Below, piece by piece: positions 1-5,822 of a stretch of DNA of 6,439 nt (position 1 is the first letter of the stretch; each line of letters begins with the position of its first letter). The translations under genes were made by a program, and so were the position numbers. The DNA lies in contig CAKZQX010001002.1 in NCBI GenBank assembly GCA_937141995.1, positions 1 to 6,439 on the forward strand. The letters are read 5' to 3'. Under the pieces are notes generated by a model that was given only the letters and a program-made list of their open reading frames with translations, was not told where the DNA came from and searched no databases. The stretch is from an uncultured Chloroflexaceae bacterium. GTDB taxonomy: Bacteria; Chloroflexota; Chloroflexia; Chloroflexales; Chloroflexaceae.

Positions 1-818
1 CCTTCGGCGTGCTGCAGCTGCTGCCCGAGCAGGAGGAGCCACCGGCGCCGGCCCTCTCGTATGCGCGCGGTACGCACGGCAAAGAACGGCGGGTACTGGT
101 GTTCGATTTTGGCGGCGGTACCCTTGACGTGACCATTATGCAACTGAATGCGCGCGGCAACCGAACTTTTCTGGCAAATGACGGCGTGCCGGTCGGCGGC
201 GATCTGCTCGATCAGCGGCTGTTTATGGGGCGCATGCTGCCCCACTTTGGCGCAGGCGCAACGCTGGGAGCACGCCGCCTGCCCTTCCCGGTGCATATCC
301 TGGAGCACCTGTCCGAGTGGCAGACGATTACCGACCTGACACAACCCAAGTATTTCCAGATTATTGAAGAAGCCGTTGCAATCAGTGACAAGCCCCATGA
401 GTTTAAGGCGTTGCGCTCACTGGTTCGCCAGAACTTTGGCCTGCCGCTGTACGAGAAGGTGGAAGCAGCCAAGGTACACCTGAGCGAAGCGTCCGAGACG
501 GTGTTGAGCATGCACATGGGCGAGATCGATTTTGATGAGCGCATTCCCCGCTGGGACTTTGAGCGGCTGATCGGGCCGGATGTACGCGAGGTCGAGCGCT
601 GCATTGACCGGGCACTGATGGCCGCCGAGCTGACTCCCGCCGATATTGATGTGGTGCTGCGTACCGGCGGCTCGTCGCGCATCCCGCGCTTTGTGCGTAT
701 GCTGACGCAGAAATTTGGTGAAGAACGGCTACAGGAAATGGATGTCTTCACCGGGGTTGCCTCCGGGCTGGCCGTGGCTGCGTGGGAACGGGAGCAGTCG
801 GTAGAGCGGAGAGCGTAG
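1..818 (+). CDS. Hsp70-like ATPase, NBD-only (YegD-like), 5' partial
   Basis: The reading frame is open at the left edge (first full codon at base 3), so the true start lies outside; the GTG at 9 is internal. Hsp70 proteins are cytoplasmic ATP-driven chaperones. The segment after the edge (EPPAPALSYA) matches the Hsp70 EPTAAALAYG region. It is followed by the phosphate-2 motif VFDFGGGTLDV (bases about 99-131), a GGDLLDQRL stretch, and near the end the adenosine motif RTGGSSRIPRFV. The protein ends about 40 residues after that motif, so there is no substrate-binding domain. This architecture, with an extra helical insert in the middle (HILEHLSEWQTITDL onward), resembles the YegD family of ATPase-only Hsp70 homologues. 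Its client and function are unknown. The last codons (VERRA-stop) are written in a heptanucleotide repeat that also fills the gap to the next gene, 32 nt away. Family assignment is firm; the YegD-like subgroup is likely. Confidence 0.88.
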   Translation, partial: FGVLQLLPEQEEPPAPALSYARGTHGKERRVLVFDFGGGTLDVTIMQLNARGNRTFLANDGVPVGGDLLDQRLFMGRMLPHFGAGATLGARRLPFPVHILEHLSEWQTITDLTQPKYFQIIEEAVAISDKPHEFKALRSLVRQNFGLPLYEKVEAAKVHLSEASETVLSMHMGEIDFDERIPRWDFERLIGPDVREVERCIDRALMAAELTPADIDVVLRTGGSSRIPRFVRMLTQKFGEERLQEMDVFTGVASGLAVAAWEREQSVERRA

Positions 819-843
819 AGCGCAGAGCGCGGAACGCAGAGTG
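802..843 (+). repeat. Heptanucleotide tandem array, consensus NAGAGCG, six copies
   Basis: Six in-register 7-bp units fill 802-808, 809-815, 816-822, 823-829, 830-836 and 837-843. Four match NAGAGCG exactly; the last two are degenerate (cggaacg, cagagtg). The array encodes the last residues and the TAG stop (816-818) of the Hsp70-like gene and runs to within 7 nt of the gmhA start. Short heptamer arrays (STRRs) are known from filamentous cyanobacteria; I infer an analogous element class here. Confidence 0.75.
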
Positions 844-850
844 AGAAACT

Positions 851-1456
851 ATGCCCGGCATTTCTTTTCGCAATCAACTGGATGAGAGCCTGGCGGTGCT
901 GCAATCGCTGCATGCGCAGGCGGATCAGGTTGAACAGATTACCGCATTTGTTACATCGGCGCTGCTCGCAGGGCGGACGCTTTTTACCTGTGGTAACGGC
1001 GGCAGCGCCACCGATGCACTACATCTGGCCGAGGAACTGGTGGGCCGTTACCGGGGCGACCGTCGCCCACTGGCCGCCGTCTGCCTGGGAGCGGATGTAA
1101 CTGCGCTCACCTGCATCGCCAACGACTATGGCTATGAACAGATCTTTGCGCGCCAACTCCAGGCGCTGGCCCGCCCCGGCGATCTGCTGCTCTGCTTTAG
1201 CACCAGCGGCGTCTCGCCCAACATCCTGGCGGCACTGACCAGCGCCCGTGCGTGTGGCGTCGTTAGCATTGCCCTGCTGGGCAAGGATGGCGGCCCGGCA
1301 CGCACGCTTGCCGATCATGTCCTGGTTGTCGCCAGCCGGAACACCGCGCGCATCCAGGAGGCACATACTCTGCTGCTCCACGCCGTCTGCGAAGCGGTCG
1401 AGCAGGCGCTGCTGCCGGGTAATGCGGAGATGAATGAATGTAACCAGGGCCAGTAA
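851..1456 (+). CDS. gmhA: Phosphoheptose isomerase (SIS domain, GmhA type)
   Basis: GmhA converts sedoheptulose 7-phosphate to D-glycero-D-manno-heptose 7-phosphate in the cytoplasm, the first step of activated heptose synthesis. The 201-residue length matches the family (about 190-200). The SIS phosphate-binding motif CGNGGSATDALHLAEEL lies at residues 47-63, NDYGYEQIFARQ at 91-102, the second sugar-phosphate loop STSGVSPN at 117-124 and GKDGG at 144-148. The residues aligning with the E. coli zinc and catalytic ligands H61, E65, Q172 and H180 are all present as H58, E62, Q169 and H177 at a constant offset of three. This favours a working isomerase over the related DnaA-binding SIS protein DiaA. 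The ATG at 851 fits the usual N-terminus; only a weak purine-rich stretch (gagtgag, 839-845), itself part of the heptamer array, can serve as ribosome binding site. Other heptose-pathway genes (gmhB, hldE) are absent from the window, so the end product, possibly a surface glycan, cannot be told. Confidence 0.88.
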   Translation: MPGISFRNQLDESLAVLQSLHAQADQVEQITAFVTSALLAGRTLFTCGNGGSATDALHLAEELVGRYRGDRRPLAAVCLGADVTALTCIANDYGYEQIFARQLQALARPGDLLLCFSTSGVSPNILAALTSARACGVVSIALLGKDGGPARTLADHVLVVASRNTARIQEAHTLLLHAVCEAVEQALLPGNAEMNECNQGQ

Positions 1457-1457
1457 T

Positions 1458-1487
1458 CTGGAAGACGACAGAGAGTTACTGGAAGAC
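1458..1487. repeat. Direct 9-bp repeat upstream of serA
   Basis: CTGGAAGAC occurs at 1458-1466 and again at 1479-1487, exactly 21 bp apart, so both copies would lie on the same face of the DNA. They sit in the 101-nt gmhA-serA gap. The second copy also overlaps a 5-bp inverted repeat, ACTGG (1478-1482) with CCAGT (1493-1497). A regulator site is possible but chance is not excluded. I see no convincing sigma-70 promoter in this gap. Confidence 0.35.
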
Positions 1488-1542
1488 ACATGCCAGTGGA
1501 CAATGGGGTAGCGATACGCTCGCGGCTCCGTCGTGCCTGGTT

Positions 1543-1549
1543 GAAGGAG
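1543..1549 (+). promoter_or_regulatory. Shine-Dalgarno of serA
   Basis: GAAGGAG ends 8 nt before the GTG at 1558. This strong site decides the GTG start, which also puts the family's N-terminal DRILVAEKI strand at residue 2. Confidence 0.85.
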
Positions 1550-1557
1550 TTTACGAC

Positions 1558-3132
1558 GTGGACCGGATTCTTGTAGCTGAAAAAATCGCGCCGGAAGGTT
1601 TGGCAACGCTCAAAGCGGTGGCCGAGGTAGATGTACGGCTGGACCTGGACAAGGCGGCGCTGCTGGATGTCATCACCGGCTATGACGCACTGGTGGTGCG
1701 GAGCGCCACCAAAGTCACAGCGGAAGTTATCGCGGCGGGGTCACGCCTGCGCGTAATCGGGCGCGCCGGATCGGGTGTGGATAATATTGATGTTGATGCG
1801 GCCACGCAGCGGGGCATTATGGTGGTAAATGCGCCGGCTTCCAACAATGTTGCGGTGGCCGAGTTGACCATCGGCCTGCTGATCAGTCTGGCGCGACAGA
1901 TCCCCCAGTCCCATAGCTCGGTAGAAGCGGGCAAGTGGGAGCGGAGCAAGTTTATGGGCTGGGAAGTACGCGGAAAGACCCTGGGCTTGATCGGCCTGGG
2001 GCGCATCGGCTCGGAGGTCGCCCGCCGCGCCCGTGGCCTGGAGATGCAAGTGCTGACCTATGACCCGGTGGTCTCGTTTGATCGGGCAACGCAAATCGGC
2101 GTGGAGAGTGTAAACCTGGAAGATCTGCTGGCGCGTAGCGATGTGGTTTCGGTGCATGTGCCCCTGGTTGAGAGTACCCGCAGCCTCTTCGATACCAACC
2201 ATCTTGCCATGATGAAAAAGGGCGCGTATCTGATCAATGCCAGTCGTGGCGGCGTGGTGGACGAGGAGGCGCTGCTGGCGGCCCTCGAAGCGGGGCACCT
2301 GGGTGGTGCGGCCCTGGATGTCTACAGTAGCGAGCCGCCGAAGAACAGCGCGCTGGTCAATCATCCCCGGATCATCAAAACGCCCCACCTGGGAGCCTCG
2401 ACCAACGAGGCGCAGGCGCAGACCGGCACCGATGTGGCCGAAGGTGTGCTGGCAGCGCTGGCCGGGAACTCGCCACGCTATGCCGTAAACGCTCCCTTTG
2501 TCGCCCCTGAAGCCTGGCATGTGCTGGAGCCCTACATCCGCCTGGGCCGCCAGATGGCCGCGCTCTGTCGGCACCTGGTGCTGGAGCCGGTGCGCAGTTA
2601 CGAGTTTGAGTATTGCGGTGAACTGTCAGGTGTTGATACGCAGCCGGTACGCCTGGCAATCCTACAGGGATTGCTGGCCGAAACCAGCGAGCAGCGGGTG
2701 ACACCGGTGAATGCGCCGCTGATTGCCCGCGAACGGGGCATGCGCATCACCGAGCGCACCTGCCACGAGGCGGAGAACTACCAGGGACTGCTGGTAATCC
2801 GCGCCAATACCGCCGACGAACAGCGGGTCTTTAGCGGAACGGTGCTGCGGCATGATCCGCATATCATTCAGGCGGATAACTACTGGGTCGATTTTGTACC
2901 TACCGGGGCGCTACTGTTTACCTACCATCGTGATCGGCCCGGTATGATCGGGCGCGTAGGTATGCTGCTGGGCGCAGCGGATGTCAACATCTCCGGGATG
3001 TATGTGGGCCGCCAGGCTCCCCGCCAGCGCGCCATGATGGTCCTGACGCTGGATGAACTGCCCTCGGATACGGTGATGGAGGAGATCCGCGCCGAGCCGG
3101 ATATTGACCGGTCGTATGCAATGGTTCTGTGA
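1558..3132 (+). CDS. serA: D-3-phosphoglycerate dehydrogenase (long form, ACT domain)
   Basis: It oxidises 3-phosphoglycerate to 3-phosphohydroxypyruvate with NAD+, the first and normally serine-regulated step of serine synthesis, in the cytoplasm. At 524 residues it matches the long form with four domains (Mycobacterium SerA is similar in size). The split substrate domain covers about 1-100 and 285-315. The Rossmann domain carries GLGRIG (146-151) with acidic D169 at the end of the second strand, expected for NAD. The catalytic triad residues are R230 (NASRGGVVDEEAL), E259 (SSEPP) and H277 (TPHLGAST). An intervening ASB-type domain spans about 318-447 and a C-terminal ACT domain about 452-524 (HRDRPGMIGRVG, then VNISGMYVGR), with D459 and N477 in the positions used for serine binding in the family, so serine feedback is expected. 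The GTG start is set by a GAAGGAG 8 nt upstream. The gene is followed by a heptamer array and a strong terminator hairpin. All key residues are intact. Confidence 0.97.
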   Translation: MDRILVAEKIAPEGLATLKAVAEVDVRLDLDKAALLDVITGYDALVVRSATKVTAEVIAAGSRLRVIGRAGSGVDNIDVDAATQRGIMVVNAPASNNVAVAELTIGLLISLARQIPQSHSSVEAGKWERSKFMGWEVRGKTLGLIGLGRIGSEVARRARGLEMQVLTYDPVVSFDRATQIGVESVNLEDLLARSDVVSVHVPLVESTRSLFDTNHLAMMKKGAYLINASRGGVVDEEALLAALEAGHLGGAALDVYSSEPPKNSALVNHPRIIKTPHLGASTNEAQAQTGTDVAEGVLAALAGNSPRYAVNAPFVAPEAWHVLEPYIRLGRQMAALCRHLVLEPVRSYEFEYCGELSGVDTQPVRLAILQGLLAETSEQRVTPVNAPLIARERGMRITERTCHEAENYQGLLVIRANTADEQRVFSGTVLRHDPHIIQADNYWVDFVPTGALLFTYHRDRPGMIGRVGMLLGAADVNISGMYVGRQAPRQRAMMVLTLDELPSDTVMEEIRAEPDIDRSYAMVL

Positions 3133-3133
3133 G

Positions 3134-3182
3134 GCGTAAAACATGAAGCGTGCGGCGTGCGGCATAAAACGTGCGGCGTGAA
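3134..3182 (+). repeat. Heptanucleotide tandem array after serA, seven copies
   Basis: Starting 2 nt after the serA stop, seven consecutive 7-bp units fill 49 nt exactly (3134-3140 to 3176-3182). The approximate consensus is RCRTGMR. Two adjacent units are identical (gcgtgcg, 3148-3161); others are gcgtaaa, acatgaa, gcataaa, acgtgcg and gcgtgaa. The consensus differs from that of the array at 802-843, but period and placement at a gene's 3' end are the same. Confidence 0.7.
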
Positions 3183-3213
3183 CATTGCGCCTGCCTATGT
3201 GTCAGAACAGCGT

Positions 3214-3247
3214 GAAGAGTCTCGTTCCGGGTGAGGCGAGACTCTTC
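3214..3247 (+). terminator. Transcription terminator hairpin after serA
   Basis: GAAGAGTCTCG (3214-3224) pairs perfectly over 11 bp with CGAGACTCTTC (3237-3247) across a 12-nt loop. The T-tract that follows is interrupted (CCATTTTCCCCGTTT), so termination may be partial. It would end the hsp70-like/gmhA/serA transcription unit just before the exporter promoter. Confidence 0.75.
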
Positions 3248-3260
3248 CCATTTTCCCCGT

Positions 3261-3289
3261 TTGACACTCACCCCGCTTCGGCATACAAT
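3261..3289 (+). promoter_or_regulatory. Sigma-70 promoter of the ABC exporter operon
   Basis: TTGACA (3261-3266, full consensus -35) and TACAAT (3284-3289, five of six -10 matches) are separated by exactly 17 nt. The predicted transcription start is near 3296, giving a leader of roughly 197 nt before the ATPase ATG at 3493. The promoter begins 14 nt after the terminator stem. Confidence 0.78.
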
Positions 3290-3294
3290 CATTC

Positions 3295-3323
3295 TTGACC
3301 AATTCTTTTGATTACTATACAAG
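3295..3323 (+). promoter_or_regulatory. Possible second (tandem) promoter
   Basis: TTGACC (3295-3300) lies 17 nt before TACAAG (3318-3323), which overlaps an alternative -10, TATACA (3316-3321, spacer 15). The start would fall near 3328-3330, within the first strand of the leader helix. It is weaker than the upstream promoter. Confidence 0.4.
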
Positions 3324-3451
3324 ATCGGGAGTGACCGGGAAGGCAGTGGCAGTAGACCGACCTGCGCTTGTGCTGCGACAGAATGTCGTAGTCAGATATT
3401 TCAGCGTGCCGGGTATGTTGCCTGGTACAACAGGAAGCCCTCCCTCCCGAT
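3324..3451 (+). ncRNA. Candidate structured 5' leader of the exporter mRNA
   Basis: ATCGGGAG (3324-3331) can pair perfectly with CTCCCGAT (3444-3451), closing a domain of about 128 nt that is followed directly by ATTTTTATG. Inside are a hairpin CTGCGACA-gaa-TGTCGTAG (3373-3391, 8 bp with one G.U) and a second, GTGCCGGG-loop-CCTGGTAC (3406-3428, 8 bp with two wobbles and a 7-nt loop). This is the shape of a multi-branched regulatory leader, but I recognise no known riboswitch class. The pairing was found by eye, and GC-rich DNA gives such helices by chance. The inner hairpin could equally be a protein operator. Confidence 0.35.
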
Positions 3452-3478
3452 ATTTTTATGACTCGCAAGTCCTGGAGT

Positions 3479-3484
3479 GAAGGA
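3479..3484 (+). promoter_or_regulatory. Shine-Dalgarno of the ABC ATPase gene
   Basis: GAAGGA ends 8 nt before the ATG at 3493 and supports that start, which gives the normal N-terminus for the family. Confidence 0.75.
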
Positions 3485-3492
3485 TAACGTCA

Positions 3493-4440
3493 ATGGCGAC
3501 AGCAGCTATCGAGACACATGGTCTTGTTAAGCGCTATGGCGAGGTGACGGCCGTCGCGGGAGTTGACCTGACGATTGCGCCGCACAACATTTATGCCCTG
3601 CTGGGGCCCAACGGTGCCGGGAAGACGACAACAATCAGCATGCTGACGACGCTTGTACCGCCGACGGCAGGCAGTGCGCAGGTTGCGGGCTACGACATCA
3701 CCAGTCAGGCCCGACAGGTTCGCCGCCGGATCGGCGTTACCTTCCAGGATATCGTCCTGGATCCGGATCTGACCGGGCGGCAGGTGCTCGATATTCACGG
3801 CAAACTCTACCGGATGAATCGGCAGGAACGCAAGACGCGGATTACCCGACTGGTTGAACTGGTACAACTGGAAGAAGCCATTGACCGGCGGGTGAAAACC
3901 TACTCCGGCGGCATGAAGCGGCGGCTGGAACTGGCGCGTGGCCTGCTCACCGATCCGCAGATCCTCTTCCTGGATGAGCCAACCCAGGGGCTTGATCCGC
4001 AGAATCGCATCGGCATCTGGAATTACATCCGCGAACTTAACCGCGAGCGAGGCATGACTCTGCTCCTGACCACGCACTACATGGAAGAGGCCGAGGTGCT
4101 GGCGCATGCCGTCGGCATTATCGACCATGGCAAGATGGTGGCCGAGGGCAAGCCCGCCAGTCTGGTCTCCGCGCTGGGAGCCGATGTAATCCGGGTGCAT
4201 GGCCATGGTGATCAGCAGCATTTCCTCCACACACTCGGCACACTGCCCTTTGTCGAGCAGGTGCAGATCGACGAGCATGATAACCTGGTGCAGGTCTTTG
4301 TCGATAACGGTAACCGGCGGCTGGTCGAAGTGGTGCAAGCCGCCAGCGGCAACGGCTTTCGCGTCGAGGATATTGCGGTGGCCCAGCCAAGCCTGGGTGA
4401 TGTTTTCTTGCGCCACACGGGGCGCACTTTTCGCGATTAG
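3493..4440 (+). CDS. ABC-2 type exporter ATP-binding protein (DrrA-like)
   Basis: This is the ATPase of an ABC exporter; it sits on the cytoplasmic face and drives the permease encoded 9 nt downstream. In 315 residues it shows Walker A GPNGAGKTT (38-46), the Q-loop Q85 (TFQD), the ABC signature YSGGMKRR (137-144), Walker B ILFLDEPT (157-164) with catalytic E162, the D-loop (GLDPQ) and the H-loop H195 (TTHYMEEAE). All catalytic elements are present. A C-terminal extension of about 90 residues ends in PSLGDVFLRHTGR, as in the DrrA/NodI-like group that includes drug and lipid exporters. The substrate cannot be read from the sequence; drug resistance is only one possibility. The ATG at 3493 is supported by a GAAGGA site. 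Expression probably starts from the promoter at 3261-3289 through a long leader. Confidence 0.95.
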   Translation: MATAAIETHGLVKRYGEVTAVAGVDLTIAPHNIYALLGPNGAGKTTTISMLTTLVPPTAGSAQVAGYDITSQARQVRRRIGVTFQDIVLDPDLTGRQVLDIHGKLYRMNRQERKTRITRLVELVQLEEAIDRRVKTYSGGMKRRLELARGLLTDPQILFLDEPTQGLDPQNRIGIWNYIRELNRERGMTLLLTTHYMEEAEVLAHAVGIIDHGKMVAEGKPASLVSALGADVIRVHGHGDQQHFLHTLGTLPFVEQVQIDEHDNLVQVFVDNGNRRLVEVVQAASGNGFRVEDIAVAQPSLGDVFLRHTGRTFRD

Positions 4441-4442
4441 GA
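4439..4442 (+). promoter_or_regulatory. Shine-Dalgarno of the permease, overlapping the ATPase stop
   Basis: AGGA at 4439-4442 overlaps the TAG stop of the ATPase gene (4438-4440) and lies 7 nt before the permease ATG, which suggests translational coupling of the two subunits. Confidence 0.55.
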
Positions 4443-4449
4443 CAGAACG

Positions 4450-5205
4450 ATGCATGCAACATATGTCATCTGGTCAAAGCATATGACCAAGTTTTTCCGC
4501 AATGCCGAGGAAGCGCTCGGACTGGCGATCCAGTCGGTGTTGTGGGTGGTGCTGTTTGGGGTGGGGATGCGCGGCATCGTCACCCAGGTGAGCGGCGGCG
4601 ATTACCTGGCGTTTATTCTGCCCGGCATTATCGCCCTGAGCGCACTGGCGGGAGCGGTCGGCGGAGGTATGATGCTGCTGGATGAGCGACTGCGCGGCAT
4701 CACCAAGGAGTATCTAGTCTCACCTATTCCGCGCCTGAGTATTCTGCTGGGCAACGCTGCCAGCACAACAACCAAAGCGCTGCTGCAAGCGCTCCTGATG
4801 CTGCTGATCGGCGTGCTGATGGGGGTGCGATTAGCGGGCAACCCGCTGGGCTGGCTGGCGGCCCTGCTGCTGGTGGGACTGTTTGCATTAGGCTTCAGCG
4901 GAATTGCGCTGGCAGTTGCGGCTGTCTCGCGCAGCATTATGGGCTACCACGGCATGATCTTCCTCTTCAACCTGCCGCTGCTCTTTGCCTCGAACGCCCT
5001 CTACCCGTTGAGCGTGCTGCCGACCTGGATGCGGACGCTGGTACTCTTCAACCCGACAACCTACCTGATCGACGCAGTGCGCGCGCTGGCATTCGGCGCA
5101 GAGCCGACACTTGGGCTGTTCAGCAGTACGGCGGTGATCTTGCTGTTTGCAATCCTCGGCATCTGGCTGGCGCTGACAGCGTTTCGCCGCTCGATCCGCC
5201 GGTGA
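4450..5205 (+). CDS. ABC-2 type exporter permease (DrrB-like)
   Basis: This is the membrane half of the exporter whose ATPase lies 9 nt upstream. Its 251 residues contain about six hydrophobic segments, near 23-45, 53-75, 97-128, 132-160, 164-188 and 222-245. Two or more copies are expected to form the pore with the ATPase dimer in the cytoplasmic membrane. The stretch at 172-213 (FNLPLLFASNALYPLSVLP, later NPTTYLIDAVRAL) is characteristic of ABC-2 permeases of the DrrB type. A charged cytoplasmic loop (LDERLRGITKEYLVSPIPR, 77-95) follows the second segment and is typical of the contact with the ATPase. The start at 4450 is preferred because of the AGGA at 4439; an ATG at 4483 (residue 12) is an alternative. 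The cargo is unknown. Confidence 0.93.
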   Translation: MHATYVIWSKHMTKFFRNAEEALGLAIQSVLWVVLFGVGMRGIVTQVSGGDYLAFILPGIIALSALAGAVGGGMMLLDERLRGITKEYLVSPIPRLSILLGNAASTTTKALLQALLMLLIGVLMGVRLAGNPLGWLAALLLVGLFALGFSGIALAVAAVSRSIMGYHGMIFLFNLPLLFASNALYPLSVLPTWMRTLVLFNPTTYLIDAVRALAFGAEPTLGLFSSTAVILLFAILGIWLALTAFRRSIRR

Positions 5206-5441
5206 TTACGCTCAACTCGTAAACGGCGAATTGCGCGATTCACTGCACAGATTCGGATCATCGCAAGCCGCACCTCCACGATACCCAGGTGCCGCTATAT
5301 TCGCTCCCTTCGATGGTGCCATGGTGATGTAACCCTGCTGCCGGGAACGGCTCGACCACATCGCCTTGTGCAACGTGCTATAATGAGCAACTGAAATCGG
5401 CATAGCACACAGTACCGGGGCCAGGACAGTACAGCCTGAAT
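5206..5441. other. Non-coding gap between exporter and kinase
   Basis: I see no convincing gene here on either strand. GGTGATGT (5323-5330) can pair with ACATCGCC (5358-5365, one G.U) around an inner GCCG-ggaa-CGGC stem (5340-5351) with a GNRA-type tetraloop. No T-tract follows, so it is not a clear terminator. The kinase promoter candidate follows the hairpin. Confidence 0.5.
5376..5384 (+). promoter_or_regulatory. Extended -10 promoter upstream of the kinase
   Basis: TGC-TATAAT is a perfect extended -10 element. No good -35 lies 16-18 nt upstream, as is common for extended -10 promoters. Transcription would start near 5391, about 50 nt before the GTG at 5442 and about 160 nt before the ATG at 5553. 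Confidence 0.6.
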
Positions 5442-5822
5442 GTGTCATCGCGGCCAGTTACCCCTTTACTCGACTCAAGATACAAACCAGTGGGCTATGT
5501 CCGCCACATTGTGCCGGCACAAATCAGGATGATAAATCATAAACCACACACTATGCAGGATCGGCTCGTAGAAAAAGAAATACTGCACGGCACCAACGAC
5601 GATTATGAGATTTTGAATCTCATCGGGCGCGGTGGTATGGGTGCTGTCTACCGGGCACGACGCACCGGCGATAACTCGATCTGGGCCGTCAAGGAGATGC
5701 GTCCACTGCCCAACACCCCCGCCGACGAGGTTGCAGAGAACCGCAAACTCTTTGCTCAGGAAGTTGAGTTGTTGCGGCGACTCGATCATCCGAACCTGTT
5801 GCGGCTGGGGGATGGTGATTGA
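5442..5822 (+). pseudogene. Ser/Thr protein kinase, N-lobe fragment before frameshift
   Basis: This is the first part of a Hanks-type (PknB-like) kinase, which phosphorylates serine or threonine of target proteins with ATP. Counting from the ATG at 5553, it has the glycine loop IGRGGMGAVY (24-33), the ATP-binding lysine K47 (AVKEM) and the helix-C glutamate E70 (FAQEVELL). It then reaches DHPNLLRL and hits a TGA at 5820-5822 in the wrong frame. The rest of the kinase follows in the +1 frame. Starts are uncertain: GTG 5442 (126 residues to the stop) has only an AGGA 15 nt upstream, while ATG 5553 gives the usual short lead before the glycine loop but lacks a ribosome site. On its own the fragment lacks all catalytic residues of the C-lobe and should be inactive. 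A sequencing or assembly error is an alternative to true decay. Confidence 0.7.

Noticed and set aside
1457..1557. Riboswitch or T-box controlling serA
   Set aside because: The gap is only 101 nt, with short weak stems (GCGA/TCGC at 1511-1523) and no T-box or terminator/antiterminator features.
1741..2574. Long minus-strand open frame opposite serA (277 codons)
   Set aside because: It is a shadow of a clearly conserved dehydrogenase; no recognisable motifs and no ribosome site.
3134..3182. CRISPR array
   Set aside because: Units are 7 bp and directly abutting, with no spacers and no cas genes nearby.
3377..3388. LexA/SOS box (CGACA-gaa-TGTCG)
   Set aside because: It does not match the CGAAC-N4-GTTCG Gram-positive form or the E. 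coli CTGT-N8-ACAG form, and it lies well downstream of the promoter.
3295..3480. Small plus-strand open frame of 61 codons in the exporter leader
   Set aside because: It begins at a TTG inside the putative second promoter, lacks a ribosome site and looks like translated non-coding DNA.
3490..4455. Long minus-strand open frame opposite the ABC ATPase (321 codons)
   Set aside because: It mirrors the codon positions of the plus-strand gene, whose Walker A, signature, Walker B and H-loop are all intact; the antisense product resembles no known protein.
5212..5448. Minus-strand 78-codon frame in the exporter-kinase gap
   Set aside because: No family resemblance, no ribosome site, and it overlaps a plus-strand promoter and hairpin.
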